Part shown: positions 35,081 through 43,748 of the stretch, piece by piece
Layout of the letters: every line of letters starts with the position of its first letter
How positions within the stretch are numbered: position 1 is the first letter of the stretch
Source: Alphaproteobacteria bacterium
GTDB taxonomy: Bacteria; Pseudomonadota; Alphaproteobacteria; Micropepsales; Micropepsaceae
NCBI GenBank assembly: GCA_021325375.1
Contig: JAJPHG010000007.1
Coordinates: 62,001 to 126,000, forward strand
Direction of reading: 5' to 3'
Length of the DNA: 64,000 nt
Notes under the pieces: model-generated
What the model was told of the DNA's origin: nothing
Seen by the model: only the letters and a program-made list of their open reading frames with translations
Databases searched by the model: none
Translations under genes and position numbers: made by a program

Positions 35081-36103
35081 TTATTGGAAGTAATAGTTTG
35101 CGATCGAGCTGGCTGCGGCGAGGTGTGCGGATAGCTCGGACGCGAGGTTGATATTGCCGCAATTGTCGGTCGATGCGTCGCGACAGTGGTCGAGGGAATC
35201 GTCAGTCCGCATCAATTGCTCGGCCTTTTGATAATAAATGGCTGCGGCTTTCAAAGCGCCCAATGCCTCGGCCGCGCGCCCGAGCCAATAGTAGTTGATG
35301 TCTTCCCGGAATCCGAGATCGAGCACGTTATTGGCAAGTTGCTTCCACTCCCGTTCGGCCATGAGGATCTGACTCTGGTGGTAGTTGGAGGCAAATCGCA
35401 TTGTGCATGTAAATGACTGGCAATCGAGATTAGCGGAGCCCTCCAGGAAGGCGGCAAACTTAGGGTCGGGGTCCACCGACGCGTCGTCACGCTTTTGGCG
35501 CAAGAGCGACTGGTCGAGATATTCTTTCGGCCCGTCTAGCTCCATCTTCGCAGCCCCGTTGATGATCAATGCCAGACCAACATCGAGCCCGTTCACGTAA
35601 CAGGTGTAATTGGGTGCCGCCGCGGCTTTGTCCTGGATCAGGGAACTGACGGGAGCTACCACGCATCTTACCTGGCCGCCGTTTCTGTCGATCCATCCCC
35701 GAAAGGCGCTTTCGGTCTCTCCGAGATGCACCGGAAAGAGCCCGGACAGAATAACGGTTTGACTTCCGATGCGCAGATGCCCGTCTTCATCGAAGCCTTG
35801 CACAAAGCCAACGATCTCCTTACCTCGGGAGCGCTCCGCTTCGGGGGGCGCGTTGCGGGCCTGACCCTGTTCCGAGGAGATAATCGGCGTGTGCTTTGCC
35901 AGCGTCGGAATCGTCGCGGGCCTCTTCTTCTTTTTGGGTTGCGCTGGAGTGGAAGGTGCGGTGTTGGGCGTCGTTACGGGCGGTTCCTCCGGCTTCAAGA
36001 GCGTACTTTGTGCTTGCAACGCGGGCGGAGAAGCAAGAACTGCCAGTATCGTCACGCAAAGCGGCTTGGCGAAACCGTAGAGGTGTCGAAAGAACGTTCG
36101 CAT
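35081..36103 (-). CDS. Periplasmic SNase-like domain protein, probably not catalytic
   Basis: This 340-residue protein has a signal peptide (cleavage near ALQAQ), a Pro/Thr/Lys-rich linker, and a domain resembling the staphylococcal-nuclease OB fold: IVGFVQGFDEDGHLRIGSQTVILSG, then CVV, YTCYVNGLDVGLALIINGAAK. The catalytic DGDT of real thermonucleases reads DEDGH here and the Arg/Glu residues are not evident, so it is likely structural. The C-terminal part is TPR-like (WLGRAAEALGALKAAAIYYQ). The start at 36103 is preferred because AGGGA precedes it; the frame opens at 36127, overlapping the coupling-protein stop. Confidence 0.6.
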   Translation of the reverse strand: MRTFFRHLYGFAKPLCVTILAVLASPPALQAQSTLLKPEEPPVTTPNTAPSTPAQPKKKKRPATIPTLAKHTPIISSEQGQARNAPPEAERSRGKEIVGFVQGFDEDGHLRIGSQTVILSGLFPVHLGETESAFRGWIDRNGGQVRCVVAPVSSLIQDKAAAAPNYTCYVNGLDVGLALIINGAAKMELDGPKEYLDQSLLRQKRDDASVDPDPKFAAFLEGSANLDCQSFTCTMRFASNYHQSQILMAEREWKQLANNVLDLGFREDINYYWLGRAAEALGALKAAAIYYQKAEQLMRTDDSLDHCRDASTDNCGNINLASELSAHLAAASSIANYYFQ

Positions 36104-36113
36104 CGCCATGTCC

Positions 36114-38828
36114 CTACGAGAAATCATGCGTCACGACGATCAAGTCTTGACGCACAGCGCCCGCCCGCTGGATGTGCGCGAACGCGTGCCAGCGGCCCAT
36201 TTGCAGGATATCGGATGTCGTCAGGGCCGGTTGCTGGTCGTTTCCGTGCGTCAGATATTCGCGCTCAAGGTCTTCGGCGCGCCAAACCGCCGCCTGCTGC
36301 GCCTGAAGCTGGGCGAGATAGGTGGCATTCTGGGCGGACGCCGCTTGTCCCGGCTCGCCGCCCGAGAATGTTTGGGTCGGCACGAATGAAAAATCCGGCT
36401 GATAGGCATTTCGGCCCGCAGCGACGTCGAGGTTCGTCCGCCTGTTTGGTGAAAAGAGCCTTCGGGCTTCATCCCGTAAGCTCCTCGGACCGGCCTCGGC
36501 GGCGTCATCGTCGATGGGGCCCAGAGGATTCCAGCCGTCAATCAAGCTCCGATATTCGATGCTTTCGCGGTGCCTTTCGTCAAAGACGCGATTGCGCTCG
36601 AAAGAGCCCGCGCACCAGCAGGTATATTCGACGGTGTCTTTCTCCTCCGTGCGGAAAAAGACTTTCGACCGGGCCTGCTGAATGAAGTTATTGGATGCGT
36701 CTTCGCCCATGGCCTGCTTGAGCGCGGAAACGGTTTGTGTCGCGAAGACACCGGCAAGTCCTGATGATCGCGCGACATTCCAGAAACTGGCATCGCTGAG
36801 CCCCGAGCTGGGATCGGACGTCACGAGTTCCTGCACCTCGTCCATGACGACGAGGCACGGGCTTGCCTGCGGCGACGGGCCTTCGCCCGTCGCTTTCCAT
36901 TGCGCCTCGCGTTGGCGCGCCTCCCGGTAAAGGGAGGTCTTGATAAGGATGCTGACAAGACGCGCGGGCAAGCCGTCCTCGATGGACGACAATGTATTGA
37001 CAACGAGCTTCCCGCCGAGCGCCCCGCGCATGGAAATGCAGTTCGCATCGAGGCCGGAAGCGAACCGTTCGCGCAGGACGGACGAGCTTGCGAATCCGTC
37101 GAGCAACTGGGTGACATTCGCTATGATGCCGGTCTTGGTTTCTGACGCCATGTCGCGCCATGCGGATTCGAGATAGCAGATGGTGTCGATAAGCTCGGTC
37201 GGAACAAGCCTCTCGTCAGTCGCGAGCAGTTCCTTGATTTCGTCCGCTGTTGCTGCCGCCTGAACCTTCTCGACATGCGCTCTGTGCGTGCCTCGTATTT
37301 CGGCGATGGCGGCCTTGACGAGATCGGCGCGCAAGACGGCCTGATAGGCCCACCAGAGACTATAGGAATTGAGGCCCTTATCTGTTTCAGCCTTGCCGCC
37401 ATCCGTTTGCGCGTAACCGCGGCCGAGCGTGAGCATGTGACGGATGATGCTCGCCGCCATATCCGGCCAAAAACTGTCGTTGCCGGTACTACCTATCTGG
37501 GTCAGAACGGAACGGAGTGCCGCCGCGACTTGCGAAGGCGTCAATCCGGCCACGATATTGACGCCGGAATGGCCGGGCCCGGTCCCGATCAGGACGACAT
37601 CCGCGCTTCGCTTTACGTCTTTTGCGACTTTCTGGGCGTCGCGCCAGAGAACGCCCTTCGCGTCGCTGATGAACGCGCCGAAAGCCGGGTTCGACAGAAC
37701 GCGGCGCATAAGCGGTTTCAGGATCGCGGTCGTCTTGCCTTCGCCCGTGCCGCCGAAGACAAGCAGGTGCTGGAAGATAGACTCTTCGTCCAGCATCATC
37801 GGCTGGCCGCGCATCGGCGCGGCCAGATCACCGCGCGCGCGAAGTGTCCCGGTCGCATGTCCGATCAGGTAGGTCGCGGAATCCTTGAGGCGGCCGGTCG
37901 CAAGTGCGATCTGGCGCAGATAGGTCTGGCGAACGAGATTGCGCGTCTCGATGCGGAAGGGCCAGCGAACCGCTGCGTCTTTAGTCACAAGTTCGTAGGG
38001 GGCCTTTTTTGCGTCAAACCAGTCATTCAGCAACATGAGCCCGGAGAGTAGAAAGACGCCGATGGCGATCAGGGCCTGCGCAGGCAGGTAGTGAACGAGC
38101 GCGTGCATGCGCGCGCCGAGTTCGGCGGCCCAAACTCGGCCAAGCATTTCCTGCGTGGCCTGATCCCTCTGCATGATCGGCGCCATGCCGGGCCAATGCT
38201 CGATCACCTGACGGCCGCCGTTTGAATAAAGCGAGATCAGGTTCGCGAGATCGACCGTTCCCATGACGATCACAGGCACGACCAGCAGCACAATCATGAC
38301 GATGCCGGCGACAAGACCCGTGCGCATGAAGAGTTGATAGGCGCGCGCCGTCAATTCGCGGTCGGCCAGCCACGATATCGGGACACCGCCGAGGAGGCGC
38401 CCATCTTCATAAACGGGCCGGACAATGTCTTCGGGTATGGCTGTGTAAAGTTCCGGATAAAAAGCGGGCGGCCAAATCTGTTCGGCAAAGGCCCGGCGCT
38501 CACCCTGCGTCAGAAGGCTTCCCGTACCCGCTCCCACCGCAAGCAGGCGCCGCATCAGCCAATCGATCGGCAAGACGAGGCCCAGAAGACTCGTCAACTG
38601 CCGCGCGGGCCACCACAGCAACGGTCCGAATATGCCGATCACGGCGAGGTAGAGCGCCGGGATCAGCATGACACCGGCTTTGACAAACTTGAGCCGCATC
38701 AGCGCCGCAAGAAGCGCGAGCAGCGCCAAGATTCCGAGCAACGCGCAGATCGCGCCGATGGGCGTTGCCAGCACCCAAACAGAGTTGCCGAAGAACGAGT
38801 TCAACGTGCCGAGGATCGAACCCGTCAT
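36114..38828 (-). CDS. VirD4/TraG/TraD-family conjugal coupling protein
   Basis: This 904-residue protein has N-terminal hydrophobic segments (residues about 15-90 and 170-270) then a large cytoplasmic ATPase. Walker A GGTGEGKTTAILKP lies near residue 358, Walker B CLVVMDEVQELV near 661, and RSSGLAGVFATQTVSALKQAM and NNFIQQARSKVFF fit TraG/VirD4-type motifs. It should pump the relaxase-bound strand to a type IV channel. No channel genes are present in the element. It forms a run with the SNase-like and downstream small genes, and is preceded by a single-pass membrane protein gene. Confidence 0.9.
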   Translation of the reverse strand: MTGSILGTLNSFFGNSVWVLATPIGAICALLGILALLALLAALMRLKFVKAGVMLIPALYLAVIGIFGPLLWWPARQLTSLLGLVLPIDWLMRRLLAVGAGTGSLLTQGERRAFAEQIWPPAFYPELYTAIPEDIVRPVYEDGRLLGGVPISWLADRELTARAYQLFMRTGLVAGIVMIVLLVVPVIVMGTVDLANLISLYSNGGRQVIEHWPGMAPIMQRDQATQEMLGRVWAAELGARMHALVHYLPAQALIAIGVFLLSGLMLLNDWFDAKKAPYELVTKDAAVRWPFRIETRNLVRQTYLRQIALATGRLKDSATYLIGHATGTLRARGDLAAPMRGQPMMLDEESIFQHLLVFGGTGEGKTTAILKPLMRRVLSNPAFGAFISDAKGVLWRDAQKVAKDVKRSADVVLIGTGPGHSGVNIVAGLTPSQVAAALRSVLTQIGSTGNDSFWPDMAASIIRHMLTLGRGYAQTDGGKAETDKGLNSYSLWWAYQAVLRADLVKAAIAEIRGTHRAHVEKVQAAATADEIKELLATDERLVPTELIDTICYLESAWRDMASETKTGIIANVTQLLDGFASSSVLRERFASGLDANCISMRGALGGKLVVNTLSSIEDGLPARLVSILIKTSLYREARQREAQWKATGEGPSPQASPCLVVMDEVQELVTSDPSSGLSDASFWNVARSSGLAGVFATQTVSALKQAMGEDASNNFIQQARSKVFFRTEEKDTVEYTCWCAGSFERNRVFDERHRESIEYRSLIDGWNPLGPIDDDAAEAGPRSLRDEARRLFSPNRRTNLDVAAGRNAYQPDFSFVPTQTFSGGEPGQAASAQNATYLAQLQAQQAAVWRAEDLEREYLTHGNDQQPALTTSDILQMGRWHAFAHIQRAGAVRQDLIVVTHDFS

Positions 38829-38829
38829 G

Positions 38830-39519
38830 TCACTGGTCCGGCGGAAGCAGCGGCGCTAAATCAAGCGCGATGTCGCGAACGCGTGCCGAAGGGCCGGTCG
38901 AATAGAAGTTATCCGCTGCGAGTGACGCATACTGCCAATGTCCGTTGCGGCGCCGGTATATGCCCAGCCACCGTTGTAGATCAGGTTGCGGCTTGGTGCC
39001 GACTTTGACCATGCTGCCGACCAGCTTGAGGTCGTCATTTTCCGTGACAACCGCTTTGGAGTAAGGCCATGGCTGCCGCCAGAAAGCGCGCGGATCGACC
39101 TCCACTCTTCTCAGCCGGTCCGGGAGGCGCCCAGTCCGGTTCAGGGAATCCAGGATCAGGCCTGTCACATGTTCCGTCAGGTCATCGTGTGCTTCGACAT
39201 CCTTGCGGTCGTCGGGTGAGATTGCTCCGACGGGTAGGTTCGAGACGGCGCGGATCGCGGGAGCAAAGAGCGCGTCCGTTTGCTGGCGGATGAGCACATC
39301 CTGCGACGGCGCTACCGGCGCGGGCATCGTGAACTGGAGGGCCGCGCCGAGCACGATCAGTGCAATCGCAATGCTTATGAGCCGGGGCTGCGCCTCCCGG
39401 AGCCGGGCCGCCCGCACATGGCCTTCAGTGACAAGCTGTTCCCAAGGAAGCGGCTTTCCCGCCCCGCCGGTCTCTTCCACGTATTTGCCCCGGTAACGCC
39501 CCAGAAAACAATCGGGCAT
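38830..39519 (-). CDS. Single-pass membrane protein upstream of the coupling protein
   Basis: This 229-residue protein starts MPDCFLGRYRGKYVEETGGA and has one membrane segment (RLISIAIALIVLGAALQFTM) near residue 45. The larger C-terminal part is outside, with a mixed fold and no family I know; it ends WQYASLAADNFYSTGP. The next gene (coupling protein) begins 1 bp later, so they are translationally linked. It could be an accessory factor of the coupling protein. The ATG at 39519 has GGGAGCCCAGGT before it; longer frames to 39711 are less likely. Confidence 0.6.
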   Translation of the reverse strand: MPDCFLGRYRGKYVEETGGAGKPLPWEQLVTEGHVRAARLREAQPRLISIAIALIVLGAALQFTMPAPVAPSQDVLIRQQTDALFAPAIRAVSNLPVGAISPDDRKDVEAHDDLTEHVTGLILDSLNRTGRLPDRLRRVEVDPRAFWRQPWPYSKAVVTENDDLKLVGSMVKVGTKPQPDLQRWLGIYRRRNGHWQYASLAADNFYSTGPSARVRDIALDLAPLLPPDQ

Positions 39520-39714
39520 ACCTGGGCTCCCGGCAATGGCGATTTTTAACCTGCGGCAACCTATACAGGCCGGGTTGCGGCACCGTATGATTTGCGGGAC
39601 GCGGCTCGCCTCCCGGCGAAATTCCGGCGCGGCGGTCTGTAGCGACGTGCGCGCGCGATCCCGAGAAATCGTGTTCCCCGCCACACCGGAGTATGCGCGA
39701 GGCTGCATCAACTA

Positions 39715-39916
39715 TGGGAAATTTCCCACATTTATGGTAGTGTGTTTCATCCGCGTATTGACCGGATATGGAGGGCCTACTGCCTGCTCTCCACGAGTGC
39801 CTATTGCGAGTGTTGATCGTTTCGAAGGATCGGTTTTGGTGGAGAAATTACGAATAGGTTTGAGGGCAAGCCATGCGCGGTCATACGCGGCGCAGTCCCG
39901 GTAGAGCCGGGACTGC
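39715..39916. other. Candidate oriT region (gap 39520-40003)
   Basis: In the gap between the divergent coupling-protein side and mobC lie a 14-bp palindrome TGGGAAATTTCCCA (39715-39728) and a perfect hairpin GCAGTCCCGG/CCGGGACTGC with TAGAG loop (39892-39916), followed by a GGGGCTG/GCCCC hairpin. Transfer origins usually lie beside mobC and the relaxase gene and contain such repeats. The nick site is not identified. Confidence 0.45.
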
Positions 39917-40003
39917 TTGCGCTCCGCGCGACTTGGCAGGGGCTGTCCAGCCCCGTGCACCCCGGCCAAGAGAAGCAGTTCCTGTTACGGGACGTGCAAC
40001 CGA

Positions 40004-40360
40004 ATGACCAGTGGCACCGAGAAGCGCGTCCGCGACCGCATTCTGACTATCCGCCTGTCCGCCGAGGAACGGGCTGAGGTCGAGGCGGCAGCCGACCGTG
40101 CCGGGCTCGTCGTCGGCAGCTACGCGCGTCAGGCGCTGCTCGGCGCTCCCGCTCCCCGACAGGTACGGCGACCGCCGCTGGAACGCCGGGAACTCGCCCG
40201 GCTCCTTGGCGGGGTCGGAAAGATTGGCAGCAATCTCAACCAGCTCGCAAAGGCCGTGCATACCGGCGTACTCGTCTATAATGGGGAACTGGATGCGGTG
40301 CTCTCGGGCCTGGCCGAAGTCCGCGACGCCATTCTCAAAGCTCTCGGGCGTGCGCCATGA
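40004..40360 (+). CDS. mobC: MobC-like relaxosome accessory protein
   Basis: This 118-residue protein has a ribbon-helix-helix-like N-terminus (RDRILTIRLSAEERAEVEAAADRAG, then SYARQALLG) and the MobC-type middle ELARLLGGVGKIGSNLNQLAKAVH. MobC proteins bind oriT and help the relaxase melt and nick it. The ATG at 40004 is preferred; the frame extends to 39917. The stop overlaps the relaxase start (ATGA), so the pair is co-translated. Confidence 0.86.
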   Translation: MTSGTEKRVRDRILTIRLSAEERAEVEAAADRAGLVVGSYARQALLGAPAPRQVRRPPLERRELARLLGGVGKIGSNLNQLAKAVHTGVLVYNGELDAVLSGLAEVRDAILKALGRAP

Positions 40361-41433
40361 TCATTAAGGGCAAATCCCGGTCCGGCCCTGCCGCGCTCGC
40401 CGCACATCTTGGTAATGCCGAGAAGAACGAGCGGGTGTCTCTGCTTGAGACGCGGGGCACCGTCGCTCAGGATTTGCGCGGCGCTCTGGTCGAGATGGAC
40501 GCTCACGCCCTCGGCACCCGGTGCGAAAAGTCGCTCTACCATGCCGCCATGAGCCCCGAGCCGCCACATCGGCTCACACCCGAGCAACGCCTAGAGGCTA
40601 TCGACGCACTTGAGCAGCAGCTCGGGCTTAACGGACATGCCCGCGCGGTCGTGATGCACGAAAAATATGGCCGCGAGCATATTCACATTGTCTGGTCCCG
40701 GATCGATCTCGACCGGATGCGCTCGGTCAGCGACAGCCATAACTATCGTAAGCACGAGGAAGTGGCCCGCGATCTGGAACGCCGTTTCGGGCATGACCGC
40801 GTGCAGGGCGCGCATCATGAACGGGAGGGTGTTGCACGTCCGAGGCGCACGCCCTCACGGGCTGAATTGCGGCAGGAAGAACGCACCGGTATTAAAGGCA
40901 AGGACGTCGAGAAAGAAGTCACGGCTCTCTTTCGGGCGAGCGATACGGCGGAAGCATTCCGGGCTGCGCTCGAAGACAAGGGCTATGTGCTCGCCAGAGG
41001 CGACAGCCGGGATTTTGTGATCGTGGATCGCGCGGGCGGGATCCACTCACTCGCCCGCCGCATCGACGGCGTAAGGGCAGCCGAGTTGCGTGAATTTATG
41101 TCGGGCCTCAGCCAGGACTCGCTCCGCTCCGCCGAAGAGATGAAGCGGCTGATCGGCCAACGCCTTCAGAGCGAAGCCGACGCTTCCGAAGCCGAAAAGA
41201 AAGAAAAAGCCTACACGCGCGGCAGCGATTACGTTAGCCAATCGACCGCTGCCCTGAAAGATCACCAGAAGAGACAGTCTGCGCTCGACACCCGGATGAA
41301 AAAGGAAATCACCGACCGCATCGAGCGGATGATGAGTATCGAAGCGAAAATGGGACGCGATCAGAATTCCGATGACCGAGAACCTGACCGGCAGCACGAG
41401 GCTCCGGGTGGAGGCCGCACCCGAAGCCGCTAA
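40357..41433 (+). CDS. Relaxase (MobA/VirD2-type nuclease domain)
   Basis: This 358-residue protein starts MIIKGKSRSGPAALAAHLGN, typical of MOB-type relaxases. The metal-binding three-His motif is GREHIHIVWSRID near residues 105-117. The catalytic Tyr should lie near the N-terminus or residue 62 (EKSLYHAAMSPEP), the latter resembling motif II. The protein is short and ends in a charged, Lys/Glu-rich tail without a primase or helicase domain. It should nick oriT and lead the strand to the coupling protein. Confidence 0.88.
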   Translation: MIIKGKSRSGPAALAAHLGNAEKNERVSLLETRGTVAQDLRGALVEMDAHALGTRCEKSLYHAAMSPEPPHRLTPEQRLEAIDALEQQLGLNGHARAVVMHEKYGREHIHIVWSRIDLDRMRSVSDSHNYRKHEEVARDLERRFGHDRVQGAHHEREGVARPRRTPSRAELRQEERTGIKGKDVEKEVTALFRASDTAEAFRAALEDKGYVLARGDSRDFVIVDRAGGIHSLARRIDGVRAAELREFMSGLSQDSLRSAEEMKRLIGQRLQSEADASEAEKKEKAYTRGSDYVSQSTAALKDHQKRQSALDTRMKKEITDRIERMMSIEAKMGRDQNSDDREPDRQHEAPGGGRTRSR

Positions 41434-41573
41434 AGGCAGCGTCCGGCCAAGCTTCCAGGGTTTCGTGCTCCGCAGCGTTTGCAGAGATCGCGCGTCAGCC
41501 AACCAGGTCCGCACTTGCCAGAAGGGGGATAGGAAACATCGTCCCGTTCGCGGCTCCGGCGCGCCCCGTCGGC

Positions 41574-41675
41574 ATGAGCGAGGAGCAGAGGGTCGATTTC
41601 CTTGCTGCTTGCGAAGGCCGCATCACATGGCGGCAATACTTCACCAAATGGGGACGTATCGGCTTAAGCCTTTGA
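41574..41675 (+). CDS. Very short open frame between relaxase and recombinase (gap 41434-41819)
   Basis: This 33-codon frame (MSEEQRVDFLAACEGRITW..., ending GRIGLSL) has a protein-like composition. It lies in a frame open upstream as well (about 40 codons without ATG), so it may be the end of a longer decayed gene. There is no good ribosome site. Apart from the inverted repeat at 41728 nothing else stands out in the gap. Confidence 0.25.
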   Translation: MSEEQRVDFLAACEGRITWRQYFTKWGRIGLSL

Positions 41676-41727
41676 CGCACAACGCTCCGGCCAAATCGCT
41701 GGACGACTCGGCGGCTTCGGCGTAGCG

Positions 41728-41754
41728 GTGAACAGAATGCCGTATTCTGTTCAC
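41728..41754. promoter_or_regulatory. 27-bp inverted repeat, operator candidate, copy 1
   Basis: GTGAACAGAAT and ATTCTGTTCAC are perfect 11-bp arms around GCCGT. It lies 66 bp before the short recombinase gene. A second 27-bp site with the same ends is at 44634-44660. Confidence 0.6.
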
Positions 41755-41819
41755 ACGCCCTTTCCCGCGTCAATCGCTCGGGCTCGATTTTTCTCGCAAA
41801 GCTGGCGAGGAATCCGCTC

Positions 41820-42398
41820 ATGACGCAATCTCTTTTCGACCGCACTGGAAACCGCAAATACCTCGTCGCACGCGAGAGACAGTCTTTCGTCGCAGCCGCC
41901 GTAGCCGAAGGCGGAGCAATTGGTGCGTTCTGTCTGACGCTTGCTTTCACTGGCGCGCGGATTTCCGAAGTGTTGGCGTTGACGGCTAACCGGGTGGACG
42001 CCGCCGATGAGGCGATTGTGTTCGAGACCCTCAAGCAGCGAAAGAAGCGAATCTTCCGCGCCGTCCCAGTACCTCGCGTGTTGATCCCGGTTCTCACAAT
42101 GTACGGGACAGGAAAGGATGGACGTTTGTGGCCTTGGGGGCGCACCAACGCGTGGAAAATCGTCAAGGCCGTAATGCGCAAAGCTGAAATAGCCGAGAGT
42201 CTGTGTAAGCCGAAAGCGCTCCGTCACGCCTTCGCGGTCGAAGCCGGACAAAAAGGAATCCCGCTCAATATCGTTCAGCGTTGGCTCGGGCATGCGCGCA
42301 TAGAAACGACCGCGATTTATGCAAGCGCTATTGGCGATGAAGAGCGCAACTTGGCTCGAAAAGCCTGGAGTTCGCTCGAATTGGCAATAACTGAATAG
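41820..42398 (+). CDS. Short tyrosine recombinase (catalytic domain only)
   Basis: This 192-residue protein is essentially the catalytic domain of a tyrosine recombinase. TGARISEVLAL carries the first Arg, ALRHAFAVEAG the His/Arg, LGHARIETTAIY the GH and nucleophilic Tyr. The N-terminal core-binding domain is minimal. It resembles small XerD-like recombinases found on plasmids and elements, where they resolve multimers or mobilise segments. It sits 66 bp after a 27-bp inverted repeat, which may be its operator or its recombination site. It is clearly different from the island's own integrase. Confidence 0.88.
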   Translation: MTQSLFDRTGNRKYLVARERQSFVAAAVAEGGAIGAFCLTLAFTGARISEVLALTANRVDAADEAIVFETLKQRKKRIFRAVPVPRVLIPVLTMYGTGKDGRLWPWGRTNAWKIVKAVMRKAEIAESLCKPKALRHAFAVEAGQKGIPLNIVQRWLGHARIETTAIYASAIGDEERNLARKAWSSLELAITE

Positions 42399-42549
42399 GC
42401 CGTCGTATTGCCATGAGGTTTTTGACTTGGCATGCTCGCGGAACCGCGTTATCCGCTATAGGCTAACGGTCGCCTCGCTCAGCGAGTAATGCGGCCCGAC
42501 GGCGGCGCCACGCAGCTCCGCAAAACCCAGGCAGATTTCGGATAATCAG

Positions 42550-43686
42550 ATGTTTTTTTCTCGCAAACTCAACAGAGAAACAGGCCGGGTTGAGGTGTGG
42601 GAGTGTGAATGGTCCAACCCCGGTACCGGGATGGCAAAGAAGGAATTTATCCGCAAGCACGCCGATGAAAGCGATGTTGAATTTGAACATGAACAATATT
42701 CAGCTGCGGCCGCCGTGTGTTGGGCACCTGGGCGAACGATCGGGAACATCGCGGTCAGCTCTGAAGAGGTGTTTGGACATTTCGAGGGGAAATCTGGGAG
42801 TAACGCCATTCTCCCTTGCCACATCATTCCCTGCGGAAAGTTCCGCAATGGGGCCTCTCGCTGGTATTGCAAGACACATCAGATTCACTGGGGCACGAAC
42901 GCCGACATCGCGGCTTTGCCGGAATCGGGCGAGGTTTTGTGCAGCAACCACCTGACGGAGATGAGCTACGTCGTCAACCCCCTCGAAGTCTCGTTCAACG
43001 AATACGAAGAGATAGGTATTTGGTGCTCACTGCCGGAAGCCATCTCAAGCCGACCGATTGAAAAGCGCGCGCCAAAAATACATGTGCACAAGCGATTTTC
43101 TGGTGCCGAGAAAAAAATCCTCGACCGCGACTTTGATGCGATTGTGTGTTCGTACAACCAGAATGCCGGTCTATTCGTCAGTACCGAAATCACAATGATT
43201 CAGATTACGCCGCCAGCGGCGTTTGAATTCGTTCGGTCCATTGAAGAGCGGTACGAGACGGCGTGCGTCACCTGCAAAAAATGTGGCTATCCTCACCTCG
43301 ACCTCGGTAGCTTTGCGCGCGTACCCCATTCCAAACATTTCTGCGGCAACTGCGGCAACGATAGCATCTGGAGTAGTGAGAAAATCGTTTCAACTCCGCT
43401 CAAGCCGCTCCACGACCAATTCAGCAACAGCAACACCTACGTGCCGCCGGACCGACGGCTCAACCTCGATGATTATCCCGATCACCACTTCGATATGTGG
43501 TCATCGACGCCTGCGGTGCTTTGGACAGCCAATCGCGCCCAGGAGCTAGGCATCCATGTGCATGTCTATGAGGGCGAAAGCACCAATCGGATCATTGACG
43601 ACACGTTCGCCGAAGTGACGCTGAGCGGGCAACTACTGGATCGTAAGGACCTGTGGCAGCGCATGATCGCAAATACGGTGTACTAG
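42550..43686 (+). CDS. Zinc-ribbon protein of unknown function, convergent with a HEPN-like gene
   Basis: This 378-residue protein has a possible metal cluster near residues 90-115 (LPCHIIPCGKFRNG, WYCKTHQIHWG) and a zinc ribbon CVTCKKCGYPHLDLG ... HFCGNCG near residues 238-270. The C-terminal part reads like a compact domain (TPAVLWTANRAQELGIHVHVYEG). I recognise no family; such multi-zinc proteins occur among accessory and defence genes. The ATG at 42550 is the first in frame. Its stop lies 62 bp from the stop of the opposing HEPN-like gene. Confidence 0.65.
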   Translation: MFFSRKLNRETGRVEVWECEWSNPGTGMAKKEFIRKHADESDVEFEHEQYSAAAAVCWAPGRTIGNIAVSSEEVFGHFEGKSGSNAILPCHIIPCGKFRNGASRWYCKTHQIHWGTNADIAALPESGEVLCSNHLTEMSYVVNPLEVSFNEYEEIGIWCSLPEAISSRPIEKRAPKIHVHKRFSGAEKKILDRDFDAIVCSYNQNAGLFVSTEITMIQITPPAAFEFVRSIEERYETACVTCKKCGYPHLDLGSFARVPHSKHFCGNCGNDSIWSSEKIVSTPLKPLHDQFSNSNTYVPPDRRLNLDDYPDHHFDMWSSTPAVLWTANRAQELGIHVHVYEGESTNRIIDDTFAEVTLSGQLLDRKDLWQRMIANTVY

Positions 43687-43748
43687 GTAAGTCGGCGCAA
43701 CTCACCGATCGGCGTTAAACCCGTTTTCCTATTCTGGGCCTTCTATCA

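Noticed and set aside
41495..42181. A 228-codon minus-strand frame over the short recombinase
   Set aside because: Antisense to a recombinase with complete catalytic motifs.
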